From the NCBI RefSeq assembly GCF_029360585.1, contig NZ_JAQZSJ010000003.1, positions 493,088 to 557,087 on the forward strand: a stretch of 64,000 nucleotides of DNA, given 5' to 3'. Below are positions 41,242-50,014 of this stretch, piece after piece (position 1 is the first letter of the stretch; the number at the start of each line of letters is the position of its first letter). Made by a program: the position numbers and the translations under genes. The notes under the pieces are model-generated. The model searched no databases and was not told the DNA's origin. It was given only the letters and a program-made list of their open reading frames with translations. This stretch comes from Cohnella caldifontis. GTDB lineage: Bacteria > Bacillota > Bacilli > Paenibacillales > Paenibacillaceae.

Positions 41242-42246
41242 ATGCGAAGGTTCGGTGCAACCTTCATAGGCGCAAGTCTGCTGCTGGTTGTTTTGGGTTC
41301 CTGCAACGCCTCTCCCACCGCACGGTTCGCCAAGTCCGCTCTCGCGTCTCCGGAAAACTCCAACGCTCTAATCGTTGCCCCTCATATAGAGGCCAGTGTG
41401 TCTCCAACAACGGAGACATCCGCCCCATCCGCGCCGGCAGCGGAGCAGGACGAATGGTCCGGCATTTTGCCTGAAGGCATCGTTCCGTACGACGTTTTCG
41501 AGCAACAATCGGAATCGTATGACCAGGCGCTGCTCGTCTCCGGATTACAAAATTCAAGAGCCGTCGTCCGTTGGTTTTGCCTGAACAAGCTGGCCGAAAA
41601 TCCCGACGGTCTCGGGAGCGCGGAAGTCTCTGGGATCAAACGTATGGCGGAGGAAGATCCGGACGACGAAGTTCGGCAAGCCGCGAAGTTCGTCATGGAA
41701 ATTGTCGGGAAAACGTATCGGGGAGAAGCATTCGCGCACCCCGCGGATGGAAAAAGGGCTGCCTATCGCTTGTTCCAGGAAGCGCGGTTTAACGACGGCC
41801 GCGTCTGGCTGGCGACGGACGGAAAGAGCCGGTTGATCTTCGAATCCGGCGCGAGCGTGACGCAACTCCTATTCTCTCCGGACGGCAAGAAACTTGCCGT
41901 AGGTTACGGGGGGCGAATCTGGAACGCGATCGCCGTACTGGACGCGACAGGCAGCGGGTCGGCGGCGCCCGAGCTTCCCGACTTGATCGGCATGGTTTTG
42001 GGCAATCCCGAGAACGGATACAATGGCATCAAAATCGAGGATATTCCCCGTTTCGATCCATATGTGACGATAAAGTCATGGAGTCCGGACAGCCGTAAAT
42101 TTCTGTTCGCCTACCAATTCGGCGATAAAGATTTCAATACGCAATACGGGTTTGGAGTATATGACGTATGCGACAAGAAAGTCACCAAGGTTTACAAAAT
42201 GGAAACCGACGGCCGCGATACCGCCCCTGAAGGATTTCATTGGTAG
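41242..42246 (+). CDS. lipoprotein with HEAT-like and propeller-like parts
   Basis: A 334-aa exported protein. A lipobox VVLGSC places the lipidated Cys at residue 21. A Ser/Thr/Pro/Ala-rich linker follows (to ~70), then a helical stretch resembling HEAT repeats (VRWFCLNKLAENPDG, DDEVRQAAKFVMEIV; ~95-155) and a TolB-like beta-propeller fragment (LLFSPDGKKLAVGYGG, SWSPDSRKFLFAY; ~205-320). Not a named family. It probably sits on the outer face of the membrane as a binding protein. GAGAGGGGG stands before the ATG. Confidence 0.6.
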   Translation: MRRFGATFIGASLLLVVLGSCNASPTARFAKSALASPENSNALIVAPHIEASVSPTTETSAPSAPAAEQDEWSGILPEGIVPYDVFEQQSESYDQALLVSGLQNSRAVVRWFCLNKLAENPDGLGSAEVSGIKRMAEEDPDDEVRQAAKFVMEIVGKTYRGEAFAHPADGKRAAYRLFQEARFNDGRVWLATDGKSRLIFESGASVTQLLFSPDGKKLAVGYGGRIWNAIAVLDATGSGSAAPELPDLIGMVLGNPENGYNGIKIEDIPRFDPYVTIKSWSPDSRKFLFAYQFGDKDFNTQYGFGVYDVCDKKVTKVYKMETDGRDTAPEGFHW

Positions 42247-42300
42247 TCGCGCGAAATGAAAACACAACAACTTTCACTCCGTCCCAGGAGGTGACATCGG

Positions 42301-43299
42301 ATGACGCAAGCGGAGAAAAACCTCTGGGCGCAAGAAATCGCCGCCGCCCTGAATAGCCGTTTCGATCTAACCGTAAGGGACGCGACAGTCATCGAACTGG
42401 GTTGGATCAACATCAAATGGAAAATGGACACGGACCGCGGGCCCGTCTTCGTGAAGTTCTACCACCCGGACCGATATCGCCTGCACCAGCGCCCGGACCG
42501 AAGAGAAGAGATGGAACGGACGCTTCGGTTACAGCACGGATTGAACGAAGCGGGCGTTCCGTGCCCTAAGGTCTACTCGCACGAGCATAGGTTCCTTCAG
42601 GAAACGTCGGGGGGATTGTGGTTCGCCGCGTCGGATTGGGTGGAGGGACGAACCGTTCCGGCCGGCTCGATGACGACATCCCAAATGCATGATCTAGGTC
42701 AGGCGGCCGGACGGATGCACGCCTGGCTGCGGTCCGTGCCGCCCTTAAGCCGGCCGGCCTGGGAACCGGATCGGGAAGCCTATATGCGCGAATGGGAGGT
42801 CAACCGTCAAAAAGCCTTGGAAACGGGAGACGAGACGGTGATCGGGTGGCTGAACCGGTCGCGGGAGATCGTTCAATCGATGGATTTCTCCCGGTTTGAA
42901 ACCTGTCCGACGGGCTGGCTGCATTGGGATTTATGGGTGGACAACCTTTTGCTGCAAGGGGAAAGGTTGGCCGGCATCGTCGATTTCGATCGGATGACAA
43001 TGGCTTATCCGGGGATCGACGTCGCACGAGCGGTTTTGTCCGGGGCGTTGCGGGACGGGAACTTGCGGACGGAGGCGGTTCGATCGTTCATGAAGGGATA
43101 CCGTACCTATTCCGAGATGCCTCGGGGCTTACTATCCCGGTCGATGCAGATGCTTTATTTGGTCGAGTCGATCTGGTGGCTGCGGACGGAGGTTCGCCGC
43201 GAAAGCGGACTTCGCGCGTTGCTGGGACGTTTCATCGAAGAAATGCATTGGATCGAAGACCGTTGGAACGTACTGCCGGATTTGCTGGATGAGGTTTGA
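42301..43299 (+). CDS. aminoglycoside-phosphotransferase-fold kinase (first of two)
   Basis: A 332-aa small-molecule kinase of the APH/choline-kinase fold. The catalytic loop is WLHWDLWVDNLLL (HxD...N) and the metal-binding aspartate lies in GIVDFDRMTMAYPGID. The N-lobe lysine is probably in VFVKFYHP. Substrate unknown; the family covers antibiotics, homoserine, choline, thiosugars and spore-coat CotS-like proteins. It is followed 18 bp later by a second kinase of the same fold but low similarity. Confidence 0.8.
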   Translation: MTQAEKNLWAQEIAAALNSRFDLTVRDATVIELGWINIKWKMDTDRGPVFVKFYHPDRYRLHQRPDRREEMERTLRLQHGLNEAGVPCPKVYSHEHRFLQETSGGLWFAASDWVEGRTVPAGSMTTSQMHDLGQAAGRMHAWLRSVPPLSRPAWEPDREAYMREWEVNRQKALETGDETVIGWLNRSREIVQSMDFSRFETCPTGWLHWDLWVDNLLLQGERLAGIVDFDRMTMAYPGIDVARAVLSGALRDGNLRTEAVRSFMKGYRTYSEMPRGLLSRSMQMLYLVESIWWLRTEVRRESGLRALLGRFIEEMHWIEDRWNVLPDLLDEV

Positions 43300-43317
43300 A
43301 AAAGGGAGGCGATATCG

Positions 43318-44217
43318 TTGCGATTGCCCGATACGTTCATGAACACCGTGCGTTCCGTGCACGGAGAGAAAGGGGAAGCGTGGCTCCAGGCTTTTCCGGA
43401 CCTGATCCGAAGGTGCGAAGCGCGCTGGTCGTTCCGGGTGGGGGAGCCGTATTCGCTCTCCTTCAATTTTGCCGCCCCGGTTCGGTTCGCGGACGGGAGC
43501 GAAGCGGTGCTGAAGCTGGGCGTGCCCAACAAGGAACTGACCTCGGAAGCCGGGGCGCTGCGGCATTTCGGCGGCATCGGCGCCATCCGTGCGATCGAAG
43601 CTTTGCCGGAGGAAGGCATTTTGCTGCTGGAAAAGGCCGATCCCGGGCATTCCCTGCATTCCGTTCCGGAAGAGGAGGCCGTTCGGATCGCGGCCGCCGT
43701 CATGGCCAAGCTGCACCGGCCGGCTCCCGCGGATCGAGCTCCTTTTCCGACCGTGGAAATCTGGTTCCGGGGACTGGAACGGCTGCGGTCGCGCTTCGGC
43801 GGCGGGACGGGACCGATCCCCGAAGAGTTGGTCGCAAAAGCGGAGGAACGGCTGGCGGAGCTTCGCCGAACGCCGCGTCCGCACGTTCTATTGCACGGTG
43901 ACCTGCACCATGGCAACATCCTCTCCGCCCGGCGCGAGCCCTGGCTCGCCATCGATCCCAAGGGCATCGTCGGCGAAGCCGAGTACGAGCCCTGCTCCTA
44001 CTTCATGAACGAAATCGACTCCAAGGATCCGCAAGGCCAAGCCCGCAGGCGCGCCCTGACGTTCGCGGACGCCATGGGGCGGGATCCGGACCGGATTTTG
44101 CGCTGGGCGTACTGCCATGCGATGCTGTCCGCCTGGTGGTGCATCGAGGACGGCGTCGGCCAGGCGGACCGCCAAGTAGGGCTGGCCCTCCATTTGGACG
44201 CGATCATCCAGACCTAG
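43318..44217 (+). CDS. APH(6)/hydroxyurea-phosphotransferase-like kinase
   Basis: A 299-aa kinase with LLHGDLHHGNIL (catalytic HGDxHxxN) and LAIDPKGIVGEAEYEPCSY (metal Asp and the DPKG block typical of the streptomycin 6-kinase/hydroxyurea phosphotransferase group). The N-lobe lysine is in AVLKLGVP. The TTG start follows GGGAGG at 8 bp. Chromosomal copies in soil bacilli are often silent or act on other substrates, so resistance is not implied. Confidence 0.8.
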   Translation: MRLPDTFMNTVRSVHGEKGEAWLQAFPDLIRRCEARWSFRVGEPYSLSFNFAAPVRFADGSEAVLKLGVPNKELTSEAGALRHFGGIGAIRAIEALPEEGILLLEKADPGHSLHSVPEEEAVRIAAAVMAKLHRPAPADRAPFPTVEIWFRGLERLRSRFGGGTGPIPEELVAKAEERLAELRRTPRPHVLLHGDLHHGNILSARREPWLAIDPKGIVGEAEYEPCSYFMNEIDSKDPQGQARRRALTFADAMGRDPDRILRWAYCHAMLSAWWCIEDGVGQADRQVGLALHLDAIIQT

Positions 44218-44242
44218 CGTCCGACTCCGCCGCGCGTTCCCT

Positions 44243-44719
44243 TTAACCCCGGTTCATCGCCGTTTCTCCCGTGCGGGCGATCTCCAGGATGCCGTAGGGC
44301 CGGATCAACTGCAGAAAGGCGTCGTTTTTCTCCGGATCTCCTACGGCCTGCACGATCGCGGTTTCCGGCCCCACGTCGACGACCGAGCAGCGGAAGGTGT
44401 CCGTCAAACTCTGGATTTCCGCGCGTCTCGCCGGGTCAAGCCGGATCTTGACCAGCATGAGCTCGCGGCTGACGAAGGGACGCTCGTGCAAGAGCCGGGC
44501 CTCCCGTACGTCGATCAGCTTGCGGAGCTGGCTGCACATTTGGCGGATGACGGCTTCGTCTCCGATCGCGGCCACGGTCATGCGGGAGAGGCCGTCCGTC
44601 TCGGAAGCGCCGACCGTGATGCTCTCGATATTGTAGCCCCTGCGGGAGATAAGGCCCGCCACCCGCTGCAGCACGCCCGGCGAATCGTTGACCGTCAGCG
44701 AAATCAGCCGTTTATTCAT
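44243..44719 (-). CDS. ilvH: acetolactate synthase small (regulatory) subunit
   Basis: A 158-aa regulatory partner of IlvB. The N-terminal ACT domain (ISLTVNDSPGVLQRVAGLISRRGYNIESITV) binds valine and mediates feedback inhibition; the C-terminal ALS_ss_C domain follows. Its ATG overlaps the ilvB stop by 8 bp, giving coupled translation. No ilvC or leu genes follow, unlike the usual ilv-leu operon. Confidence 0.95.
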   Translation of the reverse strand: MNKRLISLTVNDSPGVLQRVAGLISRRGYNIESITVGASETDGLSRMTVAAIGDEAVIRQMCSQLRKLIDVREARLLHERPFVSRELMLVKIRLDPARRAEIQSLTDTFRCSVVDVGPETAIVQAVGDPEKNDAFLQLIRPYGILEIARTGETAMNRG

Positions 44720-46484
44720 GTTTAGAGCCCCCCTCTGCCGAACCAGCAGGCCCTAAAATCATGTCCTCGAGCGCCTTGCCCTGCGGGACCATGGGATACA
44801 CCAACTCTTCCTTGGAGACGACGAAGTCGATCAACACGGGTCCTGCCGTCTCCATCGCCTCCTGCCATACCCGCTCCGCTTCCGCGGGCGTTTCCGCGCG
44901 AAGCCCTTTCACCCCGTAAGCCTCCGCGAGCTTGACGAAGTCCGGGCTGCCGGACAAGTCGATATGGCTGTATCGCCCCTCGTAAATCAGCTCCTGCCAC
45001 TGCTTGATCATGCCCAGCGTCCGGTTGTTGATGACGGCGATTTTCACCGGAATGTGATGGATCGCGCAAATCGCCAGCTCCTGCGCGCACATCTGCATGC
45101 CCCCGTCTCCGTTCACGGAAACGACGGTCCTGCCAGGATTGCCGATCTGGGCGCCGATGGCGGACGGGAAGCCGAAGCCCATCGTGCCCAAGCCGCCGGA
45201 AGTGATGAGCGAGCGCGGACGGCGGAAACGGTAAAATTGCGCCGCCCACATCTGGTGCTGCCCGACGTCCGTCGTGACGATCGCTTCGCCTTCGGTCGTT
45301 CGCGAAATCATTTCGATGACGTACTGGGGCTTGAGCTCCGTATCGGAGGCTTCGTAGCGCAGCGGATATTCCGTCTTCAGCCGGCGCAGCCGATCCGTCC
45401 AAGCCGCATTTTCCGCGAAACCGCCGGCCGCCCGAAAGTTCAAACGTTCCAGCACCCGCTTGGCGTCTCCCGCGATGGGAATAGCCGCCGGGACCAGCTT
45501 GCCGATTTCCGCCGCGTCGATGTCGATATGGGCGATGCGCGCCCGGGGCGCGAAGCCGTCCAGCCGCATCGTAACGCGGTCGTCGAACCGCGCGCCGACG
45601 GAGATCAGCAGGTCGCATTCGATTAAGGCCCGGTTGGCGGCATACGTGCCGTGCATGCCGGGCATGCCCAGCCACATGCCGTGATCGGCCGGGACGGCGC
45701 CCAGACCCATCAAGGTGGTCGTCACCGGGATCCGGGTCAGACGGAGGAATTCCTGCAGCGCTTCGCCGGCTTCCGACTGGATAACGCCCCCGCCTGCCAG
45801 TACGAGGGGTTTCTCGCTCTGCTCGATCGCTTCCAGCAGCGTGTCCAACGCTTCCTCGTCCAACGGCCGCTGCTCGCCGTCGCCGTCGTAGCCCGGCACG
45901 CGGATCGGACCCTCGGGCGGGGTATAGACCGCCAAGGCGGCGCTGACGTCCTTCGGGATGTCGACGAGCACCGGGCCCTTCCGGCCGGTACCGGCGATAT
46001 GGAACGCTTCCCGGATGATCCGGGCCAAATCCTCCGCGCGGCGGACGAAATAGCTGTGCTTCGTGATCGGCTGCGTGATGCCGACGATGTCCGCCTCCTG
46101 GAACGAGTCGGTGCCGATGAGATCGGTCGCCACGTTGCCGGTGATGACGACCAGCGGAACGGAATCCATATAGGCGGTCGCGATTCCCGTGACCAGATTG
46201 GCGGCACCCGGGCCGGACGTCGCCATGACGACGCCGGTTTTGCCGGTGGAACGGGCGTACCCGTCCGCGGCGTGGATCGCCCCTTGTTCGTGCCTCGTCA
46301 GCACATGCCGGAAATCGGGGTTGCCGTGCATGGCATCGTAAATATACAAGACGGCGCCCCCCGGGTAACCGAACACGCACTCGACTCCTTCATCGAGCAG
46401 CGCGCGCAGCAGGATTTCGGAACCGGTCAACCGTTCTCCGCCGTTTTTCGCAGCCCATGCCGTTCGTTGCGTTTTCGCGTTCAT
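44712..46484 (-). CDS. ilvB: acetolactate synthase large (catalytic) subunit
   Basis: A 590-aa ThDP enzyme making acetolactate or acetohydroxybutyrate for valine, leucine and isoleucine. The catalytic Glu lies in the N-terminal PYR domain (after VFGYPGGAVLYIYDA), an FAD-binding middle domain follows, and the ThDP motif GDGGMQM...NNRTLGM is in the C-terminal PP domain. The ATG at 46484 follows GAGGGGG; an ATG 13 codons upstream has no site. The 124-bp gap to the divergent regulator is too short for a T-box leader. Confidence 0.96.
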   Translation of the reverse strand: MNAKTQRTAWAAKNGGERLTGSEILLRALLDEGVECVFGYPGGAVLYIYDAMHGNPDFRHVLTRHEQGAIHAADGYARSTGKTGVVMATSGPGAANLVTGIATAYMDSVPLVVITGNVATDLIGTDSFQEADIVGITQPITKHSYFVRRAEDLARIIREAFHIAGTGRKGPVLVDIPKDVSAALAVYTPPEGPIRVPGYDGDGEQRPLDEEALDTLLEAIEQSEKPLVLAGGGVIQSEAGEALQEFLRLTRIPVTTTLMGLGAVPADHGMWLGMPGMHGTYAANRALIECDLLISVGARFDDRVTMRLDGFAPRARIAHIDIDAAEIGKLVPAAIPIAGDAKRVLERLNFRAAGGFAENAAWTDRLRRLKTEYPLRYEASDTELKPQYVIEMISRTTEGEAIVTTDVGQHQMWAAQFYRFRRPRSLITSGGLGTMGFGFPSAIGAQIGNPGRTVVSVNGDGGMQMCAQELAICAIHHIPVKIAVINNRTLGMIKQWQELIYEGRYSHIDLSGSPDFVKLAEAYGVKGLRAETPAEAERVWQEAMETAGPVLIDFVVSKEELVYPMVPQGKALEDMILGPAGSAEGGSKHE

Positions 46485-46607
46485 TTCGTTGCCCCCTCGA
46501 GTCGAACTACTCCCAAGGTACACCAGCGTCCGGCTACTTGAGGCTACCCTTTCGGTTACTTTGCACGTATACTTTTAGATAAAAATGGGAGAGACGGAGG
46601 TTGGCCG

Positions 46608-48662
46608 ATGCGGAATACGATTGGGGAACGGTGGAATCGGCTCATGGAAGACCACTTCGTAGGCCGGACTTTCGAAATCGAGCTGTTTCGGCGATTGCTG
46701 TCCCGTCTCGACCGACAGACCGAGCGGATCTTGAACGTGCACGGAACGGCGGGCATGGGGAAAACGGTTCTCCTGCACCGGTTTGCGTCGATCGCCCGCG
46801 AGCTCGGGGCCGTTCCGGTATATATCGGCTTGAGGGAAACGGGAGGGGACCCGGAGACGGTTTGCAGGCTCATTTTAGAAGGTCTTGAAGCGCCGGCGTC
46901 CGCGAACGAACGGGCTGGGACCGCCGAAGCCGCCAGCCTGGAGGCGCTGCACCGGATGCCGGAGAACCGCAAAGTCGTGCTGCTGCTGGACGAATACGAG
47001 GAAGCCGGCCCGGCCGATTCCTGGCTGCGCGTTTCTTATTTGCCCCGCTTGCCCTCCAGCGTGCTCCTCGCGGTGGCGGGGCGATTTCCTTTGGATGGGC
47101 CGTGGCGGTATGCGCCCGCCTGGAACCGCCTCATCGTCCGGCTGCCGCTGGCGGAGCTGCCGTACGAGGATATCCGGGCATACCTGCGGAAATGGGGCGT
47201 AACGGACGAGGAAACGATCGACGCGGTATGGCTCCGGACGCTCGGCCATCCGCTCGCCGTATCGTTGGCCGCGCCGAACGGGGGCGCGCTGCCGCCGGCG
47301 GCCGGGCAACGCCGGACCCCGCTTGGGGATCCGATCCGGGAACTGCTGGAGGAGTGGCTCCGGGAAGCGCCGGACGATGAGCTCCGCAAGCTTCTGTTCG
47401 CCGCTTCCTGCGTCCGGACGTTCCAACAGGAGCTGCTTGAAGCGTTGATCGGAGAGCCGATCGGGTGGGCCAAGTTCGACCGCCTCCTCCGGGTGTCCTT
47501 CGTATTGGAAACGGGAGGGGGCTGGAAGCTGCATGAGGTCGCCCGGGAGGCGCTCGTTCAGGCGTTCCGCGAACGGATGCCGGGGACGTTCGAACGTTAT
47601 CGCCGGGCAGCGTCCGCCTATTGGGAGCAGCGGATCGAGGAAGGGTTGGCGTTGGGAAAGCCCGTCACCCGCGACCTGGCGGAGCTTCTCCACGCGGCGG
47701 GCAATTCGGTTCTCCGCGCGCATTACCGGCATGAGCGGACGGCCTCCTCTTACCTCGAACCGCTGGGCGACGGGGACCGCGAAGATTTCGCCGCCTACGT
47801 GGATCGACGGACGAAGCAGGCGAAGGCGTGGAACGTCCGCTGTTCCGATCCGGAGTCCGGCGCCCTGTACCGGTTTGCGTTCACCCCGGAGGAGAGCCTG
47901 CTTCGGTTGACCGCCGTCCCTTGGGAGGACATTCTGCGGCTGCCCGAACCGGACCGGGATATCGGGCTGCAGCGCAACGGGGAAGGCCGGGTGACCGGCG
48001 TGTATGCCTACGTCCGCATTCATGCGGGCACCTTGGATTTCCTCGGCCGCGTCCCGCTTTCCCGCGCTTGGGTGCGGACGCTGACGGCGGAGCGGCGCAA
48101 AGCGCTGGCTGCCGAGGGGGGAGGCGCGAAGGCTTGGTACCAGTTCGCGGTGGACGCGGAGAACCTGGAAGAAGAAGAGATCCGTTCGGACAACGTGCGC
48201 CGGCTGTTCGGCCGCGTGATGGAAGGCTGCCTGATCGTCGCTTCCCCGCCGCCGCTCGATTATTACGATACCGCGATGCCGGCGCTCGGATTCGATATCG
48301 TCTCGGGTGCAGAACACGACGACTATGGACAGTTCCGTCCCGCGCGGACGTACGAGCTGGATACGCGGAACGGGAAGCTCCGCGGGTTCTTGAACCGGAT
48401 TCTGGAAAGGGAAGGGACGGTCGCCGACGAGCCTGCTGACGCCCCTGCCGGCGGAACCGGCGCCCTGGCCGAACTGACCGAGCGGGAGAAGGACGTCGCG
48501 CGGCTGCTGGCGGCAGGCCAGTCGAACGCCGAGATCGCCGCCGCGCTGTACGTCAGCGAAGCCGCCGTGAAGAAGCACGTCAACGCCATGCTGTCCAAGT
48601 TCGGTCTCAAAAACCGCACCCAGCTGGCCAGGCTCGTTTTGGAAACTTCCGCCCGCTTTTGA
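46608..48662 (+). CDS. STAND ATPase with LuxR-type DNA-binding domain
   Basis: A 684-aa MalT/LuxR-like regulator. Residues ~15-260 form an AAA/NACHT-like ATPase: FVGRTFEIELFRRLL, Walker A GTAGMGKT, Walker B KVVLLLDEYEE. The middle ~300 residues form a helical/alpha-beta sensor of unknown ligand. The last ~65 residues form a GerE-type HTH (LTEREKDVARLLAAGQSNAEIAAAL...VKKHVNAMLSKFGLKNRTQL). It is divergent from ilvB with 124 bp between, so it may control that operon, but the sequence does not prove it. RBS GACGGAGG. Confidence 0.8.
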   Translation: MRNTIGERWNRLMEDHFVGRTFEIELFRRLLSRLDRQTERILNVHGTAGMGKTVLLHRFASIARELGAVPVYIGLRETGGDPETVCRLILEGLEAPASANERAGTAEAASLEALHRMPENRKVVLLLDEYEEAGPADSWLRVSYLPRLPSSVLLAVAGRFPLDGPWRYAPAWNRLIVRLPLAELPYEDIRAYLRKWGVTDEETIDAVWLRTLGHPLAVSLAAPNGGALPPAAGQRRTPLGDPIRELLEEWLREAPDDELRKLLFAASCVRTFQQELLEALIGEPIGWAKFDRLLRVSFVLETGGGWKLHEVAREALVQAFRERMPGTFERYRRAASAYWEQRIEEGLALGKPVTRDLAELLHAAGNSVLRAHYRHERTASSYLEPLGDGDREDFAAYVDRRTKQAKAWNVRCSDPESGALYRFAFTPEESLLRLTAVPWEDILRLPEPDRDIGLQRNGEGRVTGVYAYVRIHAGTLDFLGRVPLSRAWVRTLTAERRKALAAEGGGAKAWYQFAVDAENLEEEEIRSDNVRRLFGRVMEGCLIVASPPPLDYYDTAMPALGFDIVSGAEHDDYGQFRPARTYELDTRNGKLRGFLNRILEREGTVADEPADAPAGGTGALAELTEREKDVARLLAAGQSNAEIAAALYVSEAAVKKHVNAMLSKFGLKNRTQLARLVLETSARF

Positions 48663-48712
48663 ACGTCCAATGATCATTACGGTTTCCATTCGATGCGGAG
48701 GAGGGCGCGAAA

Positions 48713-49255
48713 TTGGGTTTCCGCTCTTGGTTCTGGGGATTTCTGTTCCTGTTCGATTTTCGTTTGAACGGATTCGACATGTTGCCCGACGTGGCCGCGT
48801 ATCTGTTTTTCGCCGCGGGATTCGGCAAGATGTCGTTCGCAAGCCCGCGCTTGGACACGGCGCGCAAATGCTTGCCGGCCCTGTTCCTGCTCTCGATCCC
48901 GGACTTGTACGCGCCATGGCTGCAGCTTTTTCCGGGGCCCGTGGCGTTCGTCTATCAGTTGGCCGTTCTGTTGCTCGGCGCGGTTTTCGTCTATCAAATC
49001 TGCGCGGCTATTAAAGAGAGGGCGGAGCAGAACGGCGACGGCGAGTTGGCCGGAATGGCGCAAACCCGGGGAACGCTCTATCTGGTCATGGCCGCGATTA
49101 CGGGTGTTCCCCTGCTGTTCATGGGCGGAAGCCACACCAGCGTTCAGTTGCCGGGCGCGAGCTTTCCGCTCGTGATCGCCTTGTTCGTTTTTTCCTTGAT
49201 CGTGCTCGGCTTGCTGATGGATTTGATGAAAAAATGCGAGGTCCGAATCGGCTGA
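48713..49255 (+). CDS. four-helix integral membrane protein
   Basis: A 180-aa protein with four hydrophobic segments (~8-35, ~60-92, ~118-137, ~150-170). The LFDFRLNGFDMLPDVAAYLFFAAG start resembles uncharacterised Paenibacillus membrane proteins. No catalytic motif. The TTG start follows GGAGGAGGG. It is 50 bp after the STAND/LuxR gene on the same strand and could be in its transcript. Confidence 0.65.
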   Translation: MGFRSWFWGFLFLFDFRLNGFDMLPDVAAYLFFAAGFGKMSFASPRLDTARKCLPALFLLSIPDLYAPWLQLFPGPVAFVYQLAVLLLGAVFVYQICAAIKERAEQNGDGELAGMAQTRGTLYLVMAAITGVPLLFMGGSHTSVQLPGASFPLVIALFVFSLIVLGLLMDLMKKCEVRIG

Positions 49256-49310
49256 CGGTTGCCCGTTTCCCCGGCTGTACACGCATTCGAATGACTTGGA
49301 GGCAAAATAG

Positions 49311-49770
49311 ATGCGGAATTTCGAAATCCGGCGGTTGCGGGACCCGGACGACTATGAGGCGGCGGCGAACCTGCTGAACTTCGTCGGGTCGGAACCGACG
49401 ACGGGAGAGCGGTTGAAGGAAGTGGAGGACCAGATCCCTCCCGGTCGGCTCCATTACGACGAAGAGGGGCGGCTCATGGGATGGGATCGTCCCAAATGGG
49501 TGGCGGAAGACGAGAAAGGGCAAGTCGTCGGATACGCGATCGCGTGGCGGGCGCCTTGGACGGCGCCAGGGGAATTGGTCCATACCGTCGTCATTCATCC
49601 GGATCGCCGAGGCGACGGGATCGGAGGGGCCTTGTACGGCGCGGTTTACCAATGGTTATCTGAGGACGCACAATGACTCCGCGAACGTTCCGATGCTGCG
49701 GATCAATCGCGATCTCATGGGCTTCCGGGGCGAGCCCGGCTACTATAAGATGGTGCGCAAGCTTCGGTAG
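49311..49770 (+). pseudogene. frameshifted GNAT acetyltransferase
   Basis: The first 121 codons (to a TGA at 49674) encode a GNAT N-terminus with the acetyl-CoA loop VVIHPDRRGDGIGGALY. From about 49660 the +1 frame continues in the way the family normally ends: LRTHNDSANVPMLRINRDL and GEPGYYKMVRKLR, to TAG at 49768-49770. One extra T around 49656-49660 would explain the break. Either the gene is decayed or the assembly has an indel. Intact length would be about 153 aa. RBS TTGGAGG, 8 bp before the ATG. Confidence 0.75.
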
Positions 49771-49808
49771 TTCGGGTTCAGCCATCGGGTCGTTCGGCAG
49801 AAACGAAG

Positions 49809-49837
49809 AAAGGAGGAGGCAGCATGCCTCCTCCTTT
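49809..49837. terminator. strong hairpin between convergent genes
   Basis: AAAGGAGGAGGCA pairs perfectly with TGCCTCCTCCTTT over a 3-nt loop. No long T-run, so it may act as an attenuator or a transcript-end stabiliser for both sides. Confidence 0.65.
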
Positions 49838-49843
49838 CCGAGA

Positions 49844-50014
49844 TTATGTTTCCGTGCCCGCCGGTGAATCCGTACTCCGGAACTCGGAATCCGGCTGATA
49901 AGCGATCAGGGTAATCGGATGTCCGCTGAGCTCGGAAATTTTGCTTTCTGCTTGGCGGATTTCGTCCACGACTTCCGGCTTCAGTTCGGCGAATTCATAA
50001 TGTCCCGGGCTCAT
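49844..50014 (-). CDS. small hydrophilic protein of 56 aa
   Basis: A short acidic protein (SPGHYEFAELKPEVVDEIRQAESKISELSGHPITLIAYQPD) without known motif. Its ATG overlaps the stop of the preceding gene (ATGA at 50011-50014), so it is probably translated by coupling. The helix-then-strand pattern is regular enough to suggest a real product; similar short proteins occur in Paenibacillus as far as I recall. Confidence 0.6.
   Translation of the reverse strand: MSPGHYEFAELKPEVVDEIRQAESKISELSGHPITLIAYQPDSEFRSTDSPAGTET

Noticed and set aside
46485..46607. T-box or leader-peptide control before ilvB
   Set aside because: Only 124 bp separate the divergent starts and there is no GGGTGG/CCGCG-type T-box core or terminator.
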